Shown here one piece after another: positions 24,518-35,497 of a stretch of DNA of 60,874 nucleotides (position 1 is its first letter; every line of letters starts with the position of its first letter). The stretch comes from DAOMNO01 sp035443885 (GTDB lineage: Bacteria > Planctomycetota > Phycisphaerae > Phycisphaerales > SM1A02), in NCBI GenBank assembly GCA_035443885.1, contig DAOMNO010000019.1, positions 1 through 60,874 of the forward strand. The letters run 5' to 3'. The position numbers were made by a program, and so were the translations under genes. A model generated the notes under the pieces. That model was not told where the DNA came from. It saw only the letters and a list, made by a program, of their open reading frames with translations, and did not search any database.

Positions 24518-26653
24518 ATGCCAACTCAAAGCGCTGCCTGGGGGATTGAGATCGGGGCCCATGCGATCAAGGCGATCCGTCTGGAGCGAGAAGGCGACAC
24601 TGTCCGTGTCGCGGACTTTGCAGTCATCCCGCACAAGAAGGTGCTCACTTCGCCTGATCTTGACAAGGACGAGATGATTCGGCTGAGTCTCGGCCAGTTC
24701 ATCTCGCAGAAGAACCTCGAAGGCGAGCATCTGGTGATGAGTGTGCCGGGCCACGCAGCGTTCGCGCGGTTCGCCAAGCTCCCGCCAGTTGAGCCGAAGA
24801 AGGTGCCCGATATCGTCAAGTTCGAGGCGGTGCAGCAGATTCCGTTCCCGATCGATCAGGTGGAATGGGACTACGAAACCTTCACGATGGCGGATTCCCC
24901 GGAGATTGAAGTCGGCATCTTCGCCATCACACGCGAGCGAGTGCAGCAGATGCTGGGTCTGTACGCCGAACTTGGCCTTGGCCCGGAATCGCTCACACTC
25001 AGCCCGGTCGCCGTGTTCAACGCCATGTCGTATGACCACGACCTGAAGAAGAACACGGGTCCGGTGATCTATCTCGACATCGGCACGCAGGCGACGGACG
25101 TGGTGATCGCAGAGGAAGGGCGTTGCTGGATTCGCACGTTCCCGCTCGGTGGCACGCACTTCACCGAAGCCATCGCAAATTCCTTCAAGGTCAGCTATTC
25201 CAAGGCTGAAAAACTGAAGCTGGAAGCATCAAGCAGCAAATACGCCAAGCAGATCATGCAGGCCATGCGCCCGGTGTTCAGCGATCTGCTGCAGGATTTG
25301 CAGCGATCCATCGGCTACTACCAGTCGCTTCACCGCGAGCATGAGCTGACGACCATGGTCGGCCTCGGTTCAACCTTCAAGATTCCCGGTCTGCGCAAAT
25401 TCCTCGGCCAGCAGCTTCAAATCAATGTCGTTCGATTGGACGAGTTCAAGCGCATCAGCATGACCGGCCGCGAAGCCGCAGCATTTGCCGAAAATGCCGT
25501 CAACATGGCGACGGCGTATGGTCTCGCATTGCAGGGCGTTGGTCTGGCGGCGATCGACGCCAACCTCGTACCGGTGAAATCGCTGCGCGAGCAGATGTGG
25601 CACAGCAAGACCAAATGGTTTGCTGCGGCAGCGGTGCTCGGCATCATCGCGGGCAGCATTCCGCTGTATCGACCGTTGATTGATCGCGCTCACCTGCGCG
25701 AACCGGAGCCGCCGATTGTGCGCCAGGTTCTGGATCGCGGCGGCAGTTTGAAGCAGCAGTATGAAGCTCTTCGCTCACAGCCGGACGCAGCCGCTGGTGC
25801 GAAAAATATGATCGGCCTTGTGTCGAATCGTGATCTCTGGGGTTATCTGCTGAAGGACGCATCGACCGCGCTTCGGCAAACGAACCCGCAGCCGGAACTC
25901 CTGAGCGGCGATCTCGAAGCGATCCTCGCCATCGAGCCGCGCTCACGTCGGCTTGTTGAGCTTCGAAATCTTGACGGGGTGTATCGGTTTGAAGGTGGCG
26001 CGTCTCGCCGCATCAACGTCGTCATGGATGTTCAACTCAGCCACAGCAATCCGATTGAGTTTCTCAACGAAACAGTGGCGAAATGGCTGCGCGAGAACGC
26101 GGAGCGGCCCGATGTGCCGTACCGGATTCTCGTGAACACGATCAGCGTCAATCCCGGCCAGCTTCGGGAGATTCAGGTTGGGGACGCCGGTTCACCCGAT
26201 CAGCCGCTTCCCGGAGCGCCGACCCCTGCGCAGCCCCCGCGGCGTGAAGGTGGCTTTGGCGACCCGACACCGGGTCCCGGTACTGGTCCGGGGCCATCAC
26301 CGATACCCAGCGGTGGCGGCATCGGCGGGCCGATTCCTCCTCCGAATGATCCAACCCCGCCGCCTCGCCGCCCGCCGGGCTGGCATCCCGGCGGATTAGG
26401 TGACGGTGGCGGTGCAGCACCGCCCAGCCCCACGCCGACGCCCCAGCGCCCCGGCGTGCCGACGCCGCCTCGTCCGGGCGATGACGGCCAGCCTGATCGC
26501 GAGCGTGCACAGCGCAATCTGGAAGAAATGGCGCCTTCACCGATTCGCCCCTTGCTCTTCCCGCCCGGCTCACGTTACTACCACGTGCCGGTAACCTTTG
26601 AGATCGAACTGATCGGGCCGTCCGCCAGCGCGAACGAGGAGATGGATTCATGA
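24518..26653 (+). CDS. pilM: PilM/PilN-type fusion protein, type IV pilus-like assembly
   Basis: A 711-residue protein with GGAGG ahead of the ATG. Residues about 1-345 are PilM, the actin-like (ASKHA) cytosolic ring protein: WGIEIGAHAIKAIRL, VMSVPGHAAFARFAKLP, VIYLDIGTQATDVVIAEEGR (phosphate 2) and MVGLGSTFKIPGLRKFLGQ (adenosine). One TM follows (WFAAAAVLGIIAGSIPLY), then a PilN-like periplasmic part (helical, then a VVMDVQLSHSNPIEFLNETV ferredoxin-like strand-helix unit). The tail is a long Pro/Gly-rich linker ending in a strand segment (YYHVPVTFEIELIG). Fusion of PilM and PilN with such a linker is unlike Proteobacteria, where they are separate. The stop overlaps the next ATG (ATGA). Confidence 0.85.
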   Translation: MPTQSAAWGIEIGAHAIKAIRLEREGDTVRVADFAVIPHKKVLTSPDLDKDEMIRLSLGQFISQKNLEGEHLVMSVPGHAAFARFAKLPPVEPKKVPDIVKFEAVQQIPFPIDQVEWDYETFTMADSPEIEVGIFAITRERVQQMLGLYAELGLGPESLTLSPVAVFNAMSYDHDLKKNTGPVIYLDIGTQATDVVIAEEGRCWIRTFPLGGTHFTEAIANSFKVSYSKAEKLKLEASSSKYAKQIMQAMRPVFSDLLQDLQRSIGYYQSLHREHELTTMVGLGSTFKIPGLRKFLGQQLQINVVRLDEFKRISMTGREAAAFAENAVNMATAYGLALQGVGLAAIDANLVPVKSLREQMWHSKTKWFAAAAVLGIIAGSIPLYRPLIDRAHLREPEPPIVRQVLDRGGSLKQQYEALRSQPDAAAGAKNMIGLVSNRDLWGYLLKDASTALRQTNPQPELLSGDLEAILAIEPRSRRLVELRNLDGVYRFEGGASRRINVVMDVQLSHSNPIEFLNETVAKWLRENAERPDVPYRILVNTISVNPGQLREIQVGDAGSPDQPLPGAPTPAQPPRREGGFGDPTPGPGTGPGPSPIPSGGGIGGPIPPPNDPTPPPRRPPGWHPGGLGDGGGAAPPSPTPTPQRPGVPTPPRPGDDGQPDRERAQRNLEEMAPSPIRPLLFPPGSRYYHVPVTFEIELIGPSASANEEMDS

Positions 26654-27996
26654 GTGCGGTTCTGGAATGGACAAAGCGCAACATCTTCATCGTCATCTTC
26701 GCGGTGGTGATGATCGCAGCGCTCATCACGCTGCCCGTGATGGCGGGCAAGATGAACACCGAGGTGCGCCGCGAAGTGGAAAAGCGCGCCCAGAAGATGA
26801 ATCAGCTCAAGCAGCTTGAACGCACGCCGATTGCGAGGCCAGGCTCGGATGCAACGGAACCGGGCTTGGTGAACGAGCGGCTTCTTGCTGAGTATCAACG
26901 AAGCGTTGAGATGGCGGGTGGCGACGCAGCTCGTGTCATTGAAGCGGCCATCGCTCACAATCGGAAGGACTACACCGTCCTGAACAACCAGCTTTTCCCT
27001 GAGCCGCGTCGCGATCTGCGTGAAGTATTGCCTAGGCGGTTCCATGAACAGTTGACGGCGGCGTACACCGAGCTGCTGACGCAGGTGCGAGCCGGCTCGG
27101 CGCCTTCGCTTGAGACCATGCGAGAAGAGCTTGAGCGTCGCGATGCGCAGATTCGCTTGCAGTTCGCCAAGAATCCGACCGATCCGCTGACGGCTGAAGA
27201 AGAGAAGACGCTTCGCGATCAACTGCGAGAGCTGCGCATGCAGAAGTATCAGGATGCGGCATCCGCAATCTCGATGTATCTCGATCGCTCCGTGCTGGAG
27301 ATTCCCGGTTGGGATCCCGCAGTACTTCCATCGCTTGCCCAGCTCTATGAATGGCAGTGGAAGTATTGGATTCAGAAGGATGTCGTGATGGCGCTGTCCG
27401 ACGCGAATCGCGGCTCGCGTTCCGTCATTGATGCGCCGGTGAAGCATGTACAGTTCATGCGTGTGCTCGATCATCAAGTGCAAGCACCGCGTGATGATGG
27501 CAGCGGTGACGGTGGCGGGGCAGGAGAGCCGATGGGTCCAATGGGACCGATCGGGCCGACTGGCGGCGATCAACCCTCGCAGCCTGGCGCGGCCGCGCCG
27601 GATGACACCATCACCGGCCCGCCGTTGGTGCCGGACCTCGGTACACCCGTGCCGCCGAATTACGCAGCGAGCCTGACCGGGCGATACACCTGTGCGATTT
27701 ACGATGTGCGCTATGTCGATATCGACCTCGTGGTGGACGCAGCGCGCCTGCCTGAAGTTCTCGACGCTTTAGCGCGGCGAAACTTCATTACCGTAACGCG
27801 AATGCGGCTGTCGCCAGCCGATCCGTTTGAAGCAGCCAAACTCGGCTATTTCTATGGACCCGCACCCGTTGCCAACGTTTCGCTGCGGCTTGAGACCATC
27901 TGGCTTCGTGCGTGGACCGCGCCATTCATGCCTGCTTCAGTGAGGCGAGCGCTTGGTATCCAGTCACAGATGCCGGGCGGCGAGGATATGGGTTGA
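26650..27996 (+). CDS. PilO-like single-pass envelope protein
   Basis: A 448-residue protein. It has a short cytosolic stub, one N-terminal TM (IFIVIFAVVMIAALITLPVM), then a helical periplasmic region with coiled-coil stretches (REVEKRAQKMNQLKQLER; LRDQLRELRMQKYQDAASAI), a Gly/Pro-rich linker (GPMGPIGPTGGDQPS) and a C-terminal strand-helix module (YTCAIYDVRYVDIDLVVDAA, ITVTRMRLSPADPFEAAKL). This topology and its position, four bases overlapping the PilM/PilN gene, suggest the PilO role: an inner-membrane partner of PilN that links the cytosolic ring to the periplasm. Sequence similarity is low, so the call is by context. Confidence 0.6.
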   Translation: MSAVLEWTKRNIFIVIFAVVMIAALITLPVMAGKMNTEVRREVEKRAQKMNQLKQLERTPIARPGSDATEPGLVNERLLAEYQRSVEMAGGDAARVIEAAIAHNRKDYTVLNNQLFPEPRRDLREVLPRRFHEQLTAAYTELLTQVRAGSAPSLETMREELERRDAQIRLQFAKNPTDPLTAEEEKTLRDQLRELRMQKYQDAASAISMYLDRSVLEIPGWDPAVLPSLAQLYEWQWKYWIQKDVVMALSDANRGSRSVIDAPVKHVQFMRVLDHQVQAPRDDGSGDGGGAGEPMGPMGPIGPTGGDQPSQPGAAAPDDTITGPPLVPDLGTPVPPNYAASLTGRYTCAIYDVRYVDIDLVVDAARLPEVLDALARRNFITVTRMRLSPADPFEAAKLGYFYGPAPVANVSLRLETIWLRAWTAPFMPASVRRALGIQSQMPGGEDMG

Positions 27997-28049
27997 ACAA
28001 CGCTACACGAACTGAACATACCGCTCGGGTGTGATGCCTCGGAGATGAC

Positions 28050-29888
28050 ATGCGAAAGATCAAAGGAATTCCATTCTGGGAACAGTACCTTGAGTTCATG
28101 GTGATTGGCGCCGTACTCATCGTGCTGGTTCTCTTCGTCGCGATGCAGTTCATCGGGTCTGGCAATGTGGTCAGCAACCTGAAGCCGAGCGATGTCAACG
28201 AAAAGCTCGGCGCAGAGGCAAGGCGGCTGGATGCCATGCTCAGCCCGGACGCGGGCAGCACAACGCCGAGCGAGCCGGCTCTTCGCTACGACGAGTTCTC
28301 GCAGCGTCTGGCAGCCTCGGTCGGCGGCGCTCAACCGCTTCCGCAGCTCTACGCATTTGTACCCATTGAGTTCACCGGCGTTGGTGTTGGGACAGACATC
28401 GAGTTCGTGGAACCGACGCTGCCCGCACCGACGCGCGCGATCGCAGTGCAGCACTTTGATTCGCTGGCGGACGGAGTGGTTGAGCAATACGACGAGTTGA
28501 GAGGCCGTTTTACACAGCCGCCGCACGATGTTTCGTGGATGACTGTCGGCGCACTGTTCGATCGTGATGCGATTCTCAGGCGGCTTCGAGAGGGGGGCAA
28601 CAGCGGCGGTCCTGCGCCGATTCCTGCAAGCTGGCTTGAGCGCGTGTTTGTCGTCAACGTCAAACTTGAACGAGAGACGTATGCCAACGGCCAGTTCGGC
28701 AATCGACGTGTTGTCGATGTGCTGCCGAGTCAGTTCCATTTGCGATCGGAGCTGGAAGGCACGATTGGCGCAGGTATGCGCGATTCGATTCTGAACATGC
28801 TTCGGGATGATGCTGTGCAGCGGCAGTTGATTCAACCGACGTTCCTGCCCACACGGAACGGCTCATGGCTGCCGCCTGACATGACGCCGGAGAAGCCGGG
28901 CCGCGATCTGGAAGATGATCAGATCGATGCAGAGAAACTGATTCGCGAACGCCAGCGACTGGTTGCGGAGCGAGAGAATGTTCGCAGGGAACTTGGCGAT
29001 CTTGGTGATCCAGCGCCTACTCCCGGCCCAACACCCGGCCCAACACCGCGCGGCCCCGGCGGTCCGATTCCGCCCCCGTCTGGGCCGCCCGGCGGTGGCG
29101 GCGGTCTTGGCGGGCCGCAGCAGCCCGGCGGCGGTGGCGCAGGCGGCGGTGCACGACCTGTGGATGAAAACAGGCGGCGTGAACTGAATCGTCGTCTCGT
29201 TACGCTTGATCGTCGCATTCTCAACATCGAGCGAGTGCTTCAGCAGCACAACATCAACTATGATCGCGACAGCATTGCGCCGACCGAAATCGATGCACGC
29301 CTGGTCTGGGCGCACGATATGGACATCGAGCCGGGTAAGACCTACCGGTATCGTATTGTGGTTGAAGCCTACAACCCGTTCTTTGCCAGGAAAATGAACC
29401 TCATCCCCGCGCAGCAGCATCTGGCGGACTCATTTACGCTGGTTTCACAGCCCGGCGAGTGGTCTGAGCCGATCTACGTGCGACCACCCATCCAGACATT
29501 TATTACTCGCGCTTCGGTTCAGGCGCAAGGCTCAATCGGCGGCGACACTCGCCGAGCGACTGCGGAGGTCTATCGCTATTTCGATGGCCGCTGGTGGTCT
29601 CAGCAGTTCAATCTTGAACCGGGCAACCGCATTGGCGGTGTCCATCGTGATCCCCGCCGCGCAATCCCCGCAATCGACTATTCCGCAGAGTGGTTCGTGG
29701 TTGACGTGATTGAAGATCTCGATCCTGGTTCGCGTGGGGACGGCCGCAATGCCCGCGTCGTGCTGCAGCGCATTGGCTCGGACCCGGTGATCGAATTTCG
29801 CCATCCCCTTGAGGATTCTTCAAACCCGACACGCCAGCGGCTTCGTGACGAGGTACGGATGGCCGAGGCGGAGCAGTCGGCCCAGTAA
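28050..29888 (+). CDS. Third single-pass protein of the Pil-like locus
   Basis: A 612-residue protein, GGAG ahead of the ATG at 28050. One TM near the N-terminus (YLEFMVIGAVLIVLVLFVAM) follows a short basic stub. The long periplasmic part has two globular stretches separated by a Pro/Gly-rich low-complexity linker (PGPTPGPTPRGPGGPIPPPS, then a Gly-rich run) at about residues 325-370. The second globular part includes WAHDMDIEPGKTYRYRIVVEA, a beta-rich domain, and IYVRPPIQTFITRASVQAQG. It could do the job of PilP or a related pilotin, but I see no direct homology. It is the last gene before the rRNA operon and ends with a strong terminator. Confidence 0.6.
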   Translation: MRKIKGIPFWEQYLEFMVIGAVLIVLVLFVAMQFIGSGNVVSNLKPSDVNEKLGAEARRLDAMLSPDAGSTTPSEPALRYDEFSQRLAASVGGAQPLPQLYAFVPIEFTGVGVGTDIEFVEPTLPAPTRAIAVQHFDSLADGVVEQYDELRGRFTQPPHDVSWMTVGALFDRDAILRRLREGGNSGGPAPIPASWLERVFVVNVKLERETYANGQFGNRRVVDVLPSQFHLRSELEGTIGAGMRDSILNMLRDDAVQRQLIQPTFLPTRNGSWLPPDMTPEKPGRDLEDDQIDAEKLIRERQRLVAERENVRRELGDLGDPAPTPGPTPGPTPRGPGGPIPPPSGPPGGGGGLGGPQQPGGGGAGGGARPVDENRRRELNRRLVTLDRRILNIERVLQQHNINYDRDSIAPTEIDARLVWAHDMDIEPGKTYRYRIVVEAYNPFFARKMNLIPAQQHLADSFTLVSQPGEWSEPIYVRPPIQTFITRASVQAQGSIGGDTRRATAEVYRYFDGRWWSQQFNLEPGNRIGGVHRDPRRAIPAIDYSAEWFVVDVIEDLDPGSRGDGRNARVVLQRIGSDPVIEFRHPLEDSSNPTRQRLRDEVRMAEAEQSAQ

Positions 29889-29923
29889 ACTATGGAATAA
29901 CAGAGGTTTGTGCGTGGTTTTTC

Positions 29924-29960
29924 CCCTCGGCAGCAGCATCGTTGCCGAGGGTTCTTTTTT
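29924..29960 (+). terminator. Intrinsic terminator of the Pil-like operon
   Basis: A perfect nine-base-pair stem (CCCTCGGCA/TGCCGAGGG, 29924-29932 and 29943-29951) with a 10-base loop is followed by TTCTTTTTT. It separates the Pil-like genes from the rRNA promoter. Confidence 0.92.
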
Positions 29961-30031
29961 CGCGGCGAGGCGACTCGTCGAAACTTGAACAAAAAGTGGT
30001 TCAAAATAGTCAAAGGACACGTCCAACCGCC

Positions 30032-30059
30032 TTGACAAGCAGGGGGCTTTGACTACACT
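30032..30059 (+). promoter_or_regulatory. Promoter of the 23S-5S rRNA operon
   Basis: TTGACA (30032-30037), a 16-base spacer and TACACT (30054-30059) form a near-consensus sigma-70 promoter. It lies between the terminator of the Pil-like operon and the rRNA leader, so the 23S-5S unit has its own start of transcription. Confidence 0.7.
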
Positions 30060-30152
30060 ACTCGACTGCACTTTGGGGACCGGAAATCGGCTCCCCGGGG
30101 CACCAAACCTCGCTCAAATCACTTGGAAACAAGGGTTTGAGAAGGCGTGTCC

Positions 30153-30225
30153 GGCTCTTTGACAATTCATGAAGCAACAAGCAAGCCTGTCGCCGTCCAT
30201 TAGTCTTTCCGTGACGGTGGCAGGC
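30153..30225 (+). promoter_or_regulatory. rRNA leader with boxA-like antitermination motif and hairpin
   Basis: GGCTCTTTGACAAT (30153-30166) matches the boxA antitermination element (E. coli TGCTCTTTAACAAT). Right after it, GCCTGTCGCCGTC (30185-30197) and GACGGTGGCAGGC (30213-30225) pair into a long hairpin, allowing G-U pairs, as a boxC-like element. Both are expected in rRNA leaders. Confidence 0.65.
30165..30184 (+). repeat. Left arm of a long-range inverted repeat bracketing 23S
   Basis: The sequence at 30165-30184 (ATTCATGAAGCAACAAGCAA) is complementary to 33401-33419 (TTGCTTGTGCTTCATGAAT) with one bulged base. The pair encloses the 23S gene and should form a pre-rRNA processing stem for RNase III. 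Confidence 0.7.
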
Positions 30226-30461
30226 AGAGTAGCAAGAATCGAGATCGTGAACGTCTGAGTGACTGCCCGATCCGACATGCCTCAGAAGACGTTCCCGTTC
30301 GCGGGGCGTTTTCAGCCAATGAAAGGAGCGCCTAGCTCTGATCGGTGGTGAGCATCATGTCGTCGGGTTGCCGGGTCCGCAAAGCCCGGCATGAGCGAAT
30401 CGATCTGATGTTCGGTGCTTTGACGAAGACAGGTTCTTCGTCTGGGCGTCGGGGTCGGGTC

Positions 30462-33294
<2,833 letters not shown>

Positions 33295-33400
33295 GACCGG
33301 GTTCCGACGCACCAATGTAAGTTCCACCAACTTGCATCGCGTCGAACCATCAGGCAATGATCGCGTTACGTCACTTTGGCGTCCGGTCTCATTCTTGCCA

Positions 33401-33419
33401 TTGCTTGTGCTTCATGAAT
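33401..33419 (+). repeat. Right arm of the 23S processing stem
   Basis: Complement of 30165-30184, located in the 23S-5S spacer. See the left arm entry. The two arms are about 3.2 kb apart and enclose the mature 23S. Confidence 0.7.
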
Positions 33420-33456
33420 CACCCCTGTGCTGTGGGCTAAACGCCTGCAGCACGGA

Positions 33457-33566
33457 TTGTCGGTGACCATAGGTACGAGGAGACACCTGTTCCCATCCCG
33501 AACACAGAAGTTAAGCTCGTGCCGCCGATGATACTGCACCGCGGGAAAGTAGGTCATCGCCGACGC
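33457..33566 (+). rRNA. rrf: 5S ribosomal RNA
   Basis: The sequence from GTCGGTGACCATAGGTACG through ACACCTGTTCCCATCCCGAA and ACAGAAGTTAAGCTC to GGTCATCGCCGAC is a standard 5S rRNA. The ends (GTCGG at 33459-33463 and CCGAC at 33560-33564) pair as helix I. Length about 110 bases; the exact ends are approximate. It lies about 160 bases after 23S. Confidence 0.97.
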
Positions 33567-33569
33567 TAT

Positions 33570-33611
33570 GGGCCTTGATGGGTTAAACCCCTCAAGGCCC
33601 TTTTCTTTTTT
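33570..33611 (+). terminator. Terminator of the 23S-5S rRNA operon
   Basis: GGGCCTTGA and TCAAGGCCC form a nine-base-pair stem, extended with TGGG/ACCC, and are followed by TTTTCTTTTTT. A strong intrinsic terminator just after 5S. Confidence 0.93.
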
Positions 33612-33634
33612 GCTTCATTCACATCGCTTCCGCT

Positions 33635-34468
33635 TCATACAGCTCTGCGAAGCAGGTCGCGCAGCGCTTCTCCTGGATCGGGCTGGCGCAGCAGATGCTC
33701 GCCCACCAGCACGATATTGATGCCGTGCCTCCGCAGCTTGGCGAGGTCGTCCGCAGTCGTGATGCCTGATTCGCTGACGAGAATTCGACGCTGTTCGACC
33801 ATCTCCGCCAAGCGGAATGTGTGCGAGAGATCAGTCTTCATCGTGCGCAGGTCGCGATTATTGATGCCGAGCAGCGAGTAACCCGCGTGCGGGAACCCGA
33901 TGTGGCGGCTGACGCGCAGCAGGTTCTCCACATCGTGCACTTCGACCAGCGTGGTCATGCCCAGCCGCTGGGCGAGAATGGTCATGTCCATCAGCTCCGC
34001 TTCAGCAAGAACCTCTGCAATGAGCAGGATGGCATCCGCCCCGGCGGCACGAGATTCCCATACCTGATACTCATCGACAAGAAAATCCTTGCGAAGCACC
34101 GGCAAGTCCACGGCATCTTTGATCTGCTGGATATAGCCCAGATGACCGCCGAAGTGCTCTTCATCTGTCAGGCAGGAAATAGCCGCGGCGCCGGCTTGTT
34201 CATAGGCGCGAGCGATGGCCACATGGTCAAAATCATCTCGAATGACCCCCGCAGAGGGGCTGCGTCGCTTAATCTCCGCAATGATGCGAGTTCGCGCGCG
34301 ATCATGCTCATCGACGACGGCTGCAAAGAAGTTGCGAGGCGGAGCAGCCTGCGCTACCAGCGTCTCGATCGTCGCCAATGGTGTACGTTCCTTGGCACGG
34401 GCCACTTCCACGCGCTTGCGGGCCACGATTGTGCTGAGCACCGGGAGTTCGTCGTGCGGCAAGGTCAT
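33635..34468 (-). CDS. trpC: Indole-3-glycerol phosphate synthase
   Basis: About 277 residues. It catalyses the fourth step of tryptophan synthesis from chorismate, closing the ring of CdRP to indole-3-glycerol phosphate. The TIM-barrel motifs are all seen: IIAEIKRRSPSAG (catalytic Lys and SPS loop), AAAISCLTDEEHFGG, VLRKDFLVDEYQVWESRAAGADAILLI (catalytic KDF), LLGINNRDL and VSESGI. The start is ATG 34468 (MTLPHDELPVLSTIVARKRV), as in other TrpC proteins. It is alone, with no other trp genes nearby. Its start codon overlaps the divergent CPBP start. Confidence 0.97.
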   Translation of the reverse strand: MTLPHDELPVLSTIVARKRVEVARAKERTPLATIETLVAQAAPPRNFFAAVVDEHDRARTRIIAEIKRRSPSAGVIRDDFDHVAIARAYEQAGAAAISCLTDEEHFGGHLGYIQQIKDAVDLPVLRKDFLVDEYQVWESRAAGADAILLIAEVLAEAELMDMTILAQRLGMTTLVEVHDVENLLRVSRHIGFPHAGYSLLGINNRDLRTMKTDLSHTFRLAEMVEQRRILVSESGITTADDLAKLRRHGINIVLVGEHLLRQPDPGEALRDLLRRAV

Positions 34469-35471
34469 GCGGGGGCGAATCCTGCTCCTCTGGCTCGCCG
34501 CGATGATCACATGCGGCATGGTCGGTGTGGGTGAAGTTATAGCGGGTGAAGCAGAGTTCATCTATGCCCTCGCGTCCGAAATCGAGCCGCCTGCAATCGA
34601 AACAGCGCAGACGAATACATCGCACGATGAGCAAGAGTCAAAGCTCTCACGATGGCTGCTCTTGGCGGGCATGATCGCCCCTCTCCTGTTTCTTCTGGCG
34701 AAGTGGCACCGATTGGATCGCACGCCGATGAGGCCGATGGTCGCGCCGCCACTGGTTGCGCTCGTCCTCGCGCTCATGGTGTTCGTCCTTGGCCAGGTTG
34801 GCCTGCACATCGCAGCAACCCTTGCGGGGCTGACAAGCGAAGAAGAGTTGAATCAGGCGGGGCTGCGCAGTCAGGCTATCCTGATGATCGGGCATTACGC
34901 CGGCGCAGCGAGTATCCTCGCCGTGTTCTTTTTCCTCTTGCGCCGTACAGCAAGCGGGTCTGCGAGCCGCCAGATGCCGCAGATTGACGCAGGATTACTG
35001 GGCGTCGGTGCGCTGCTGCTGTTCTGGCCGATGGTGATGCTTGTCAGTTGGATCATCACTACGATTGTGGAGCGCATCACGGGGGCGCCACTGGATGCAA
35101 TCGCGCACAGCACATTGGCGCAGCTTCAACAGGCGGATCGTGATGTGTGGTACATGATCGTCATCGCAATGGTTGTCATTGCAGCTCCAGTTACAGAAGA
35201 AGTGGTCTATCGCGGCCTTCTGCAGGACGCATTACGTCGCGCGGGAATAAAGCCATGGGCGGCCATCATCATCGTGAGTGTGATCTTTGCGATCATGCAT
35301 CTTGCCGCCGCGCCGGAGCCGAGCGCGATTCCGGGTCTGCTGGCGTCGCTGTTCATTCTGTCGCTTGGCTTCGGTTGGGCGTATGAAAAGACCGGGCGGC
35401 TGTTCGCGCCGATCGTGATGCACATGCTGTTCAACGCAGGGAACCTCGTTGCTGCAACGTGGCTTTTCTAG
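34467..35471 (+). CDS. CPBP family intramembrane metalloprotease
   Basis: About 334 residues from ATG 34467, which gives MRGRILLLWLAAMITCGMVG as a signal anchor; the longer frame from 34215 is antisense trpC. It has six or more TMs (WLLLAGMIAPLLFLLAKW, PPLVALVLALMVFVLGQVG, AAPVTEEVVYRGLL and others). The CPBP (Abi/CAAX) motifs are intact: EEVVYR with Glu 244, Glu 245 and Arg 249; FAIMHL with His 278; and HMLFN with His 319 and Asn 323. These residues form the metal-dependent active site in the membrane. Bacterial members process membrane peptides or have unknown substrates. It has only its divergent neighbour trpC as context. Confidence 0.9.
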   Translation: MRGRILLLWLAAMITCGMVGVGEVIAGEAEFIYALASEIEPPAIETAQTNTSHDEQESKLSRWLLLAGMIAPLLFLLAKWHRLDRTPMRPMVAPPLVALVLALMVFVLGQVGLHIAATLAGLTSEEELNQAGLRSQAILMIGHYAGAASILAVFFFLLRRTASGSASRQMPQIDAGLLGVGALLLFWPMVMLVSWIITTIVERITGAPLDAIAHSTLAQLQQADRDVWYMIVIAMVVIAAPVTEEVVYRGLLQDALRRAGIKPWAAIIIVSVIFAIMHLAAAPEPSAIPGLLASLFILSLGFGWAYEKTGRLFAPIVMHMLFNAGNLVAATWLF

Positions 35472-35497
35472 AATGCACGAGGTCTCGCGCGTTTCCT

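Noticed and set aside
24164..25159. 747-residue form of the S1-repeat protein
   Set aside because: The added N-terminus is the antisense of pilM and its upstream region. The ATG at 24163 starts a peptide that fits the family.
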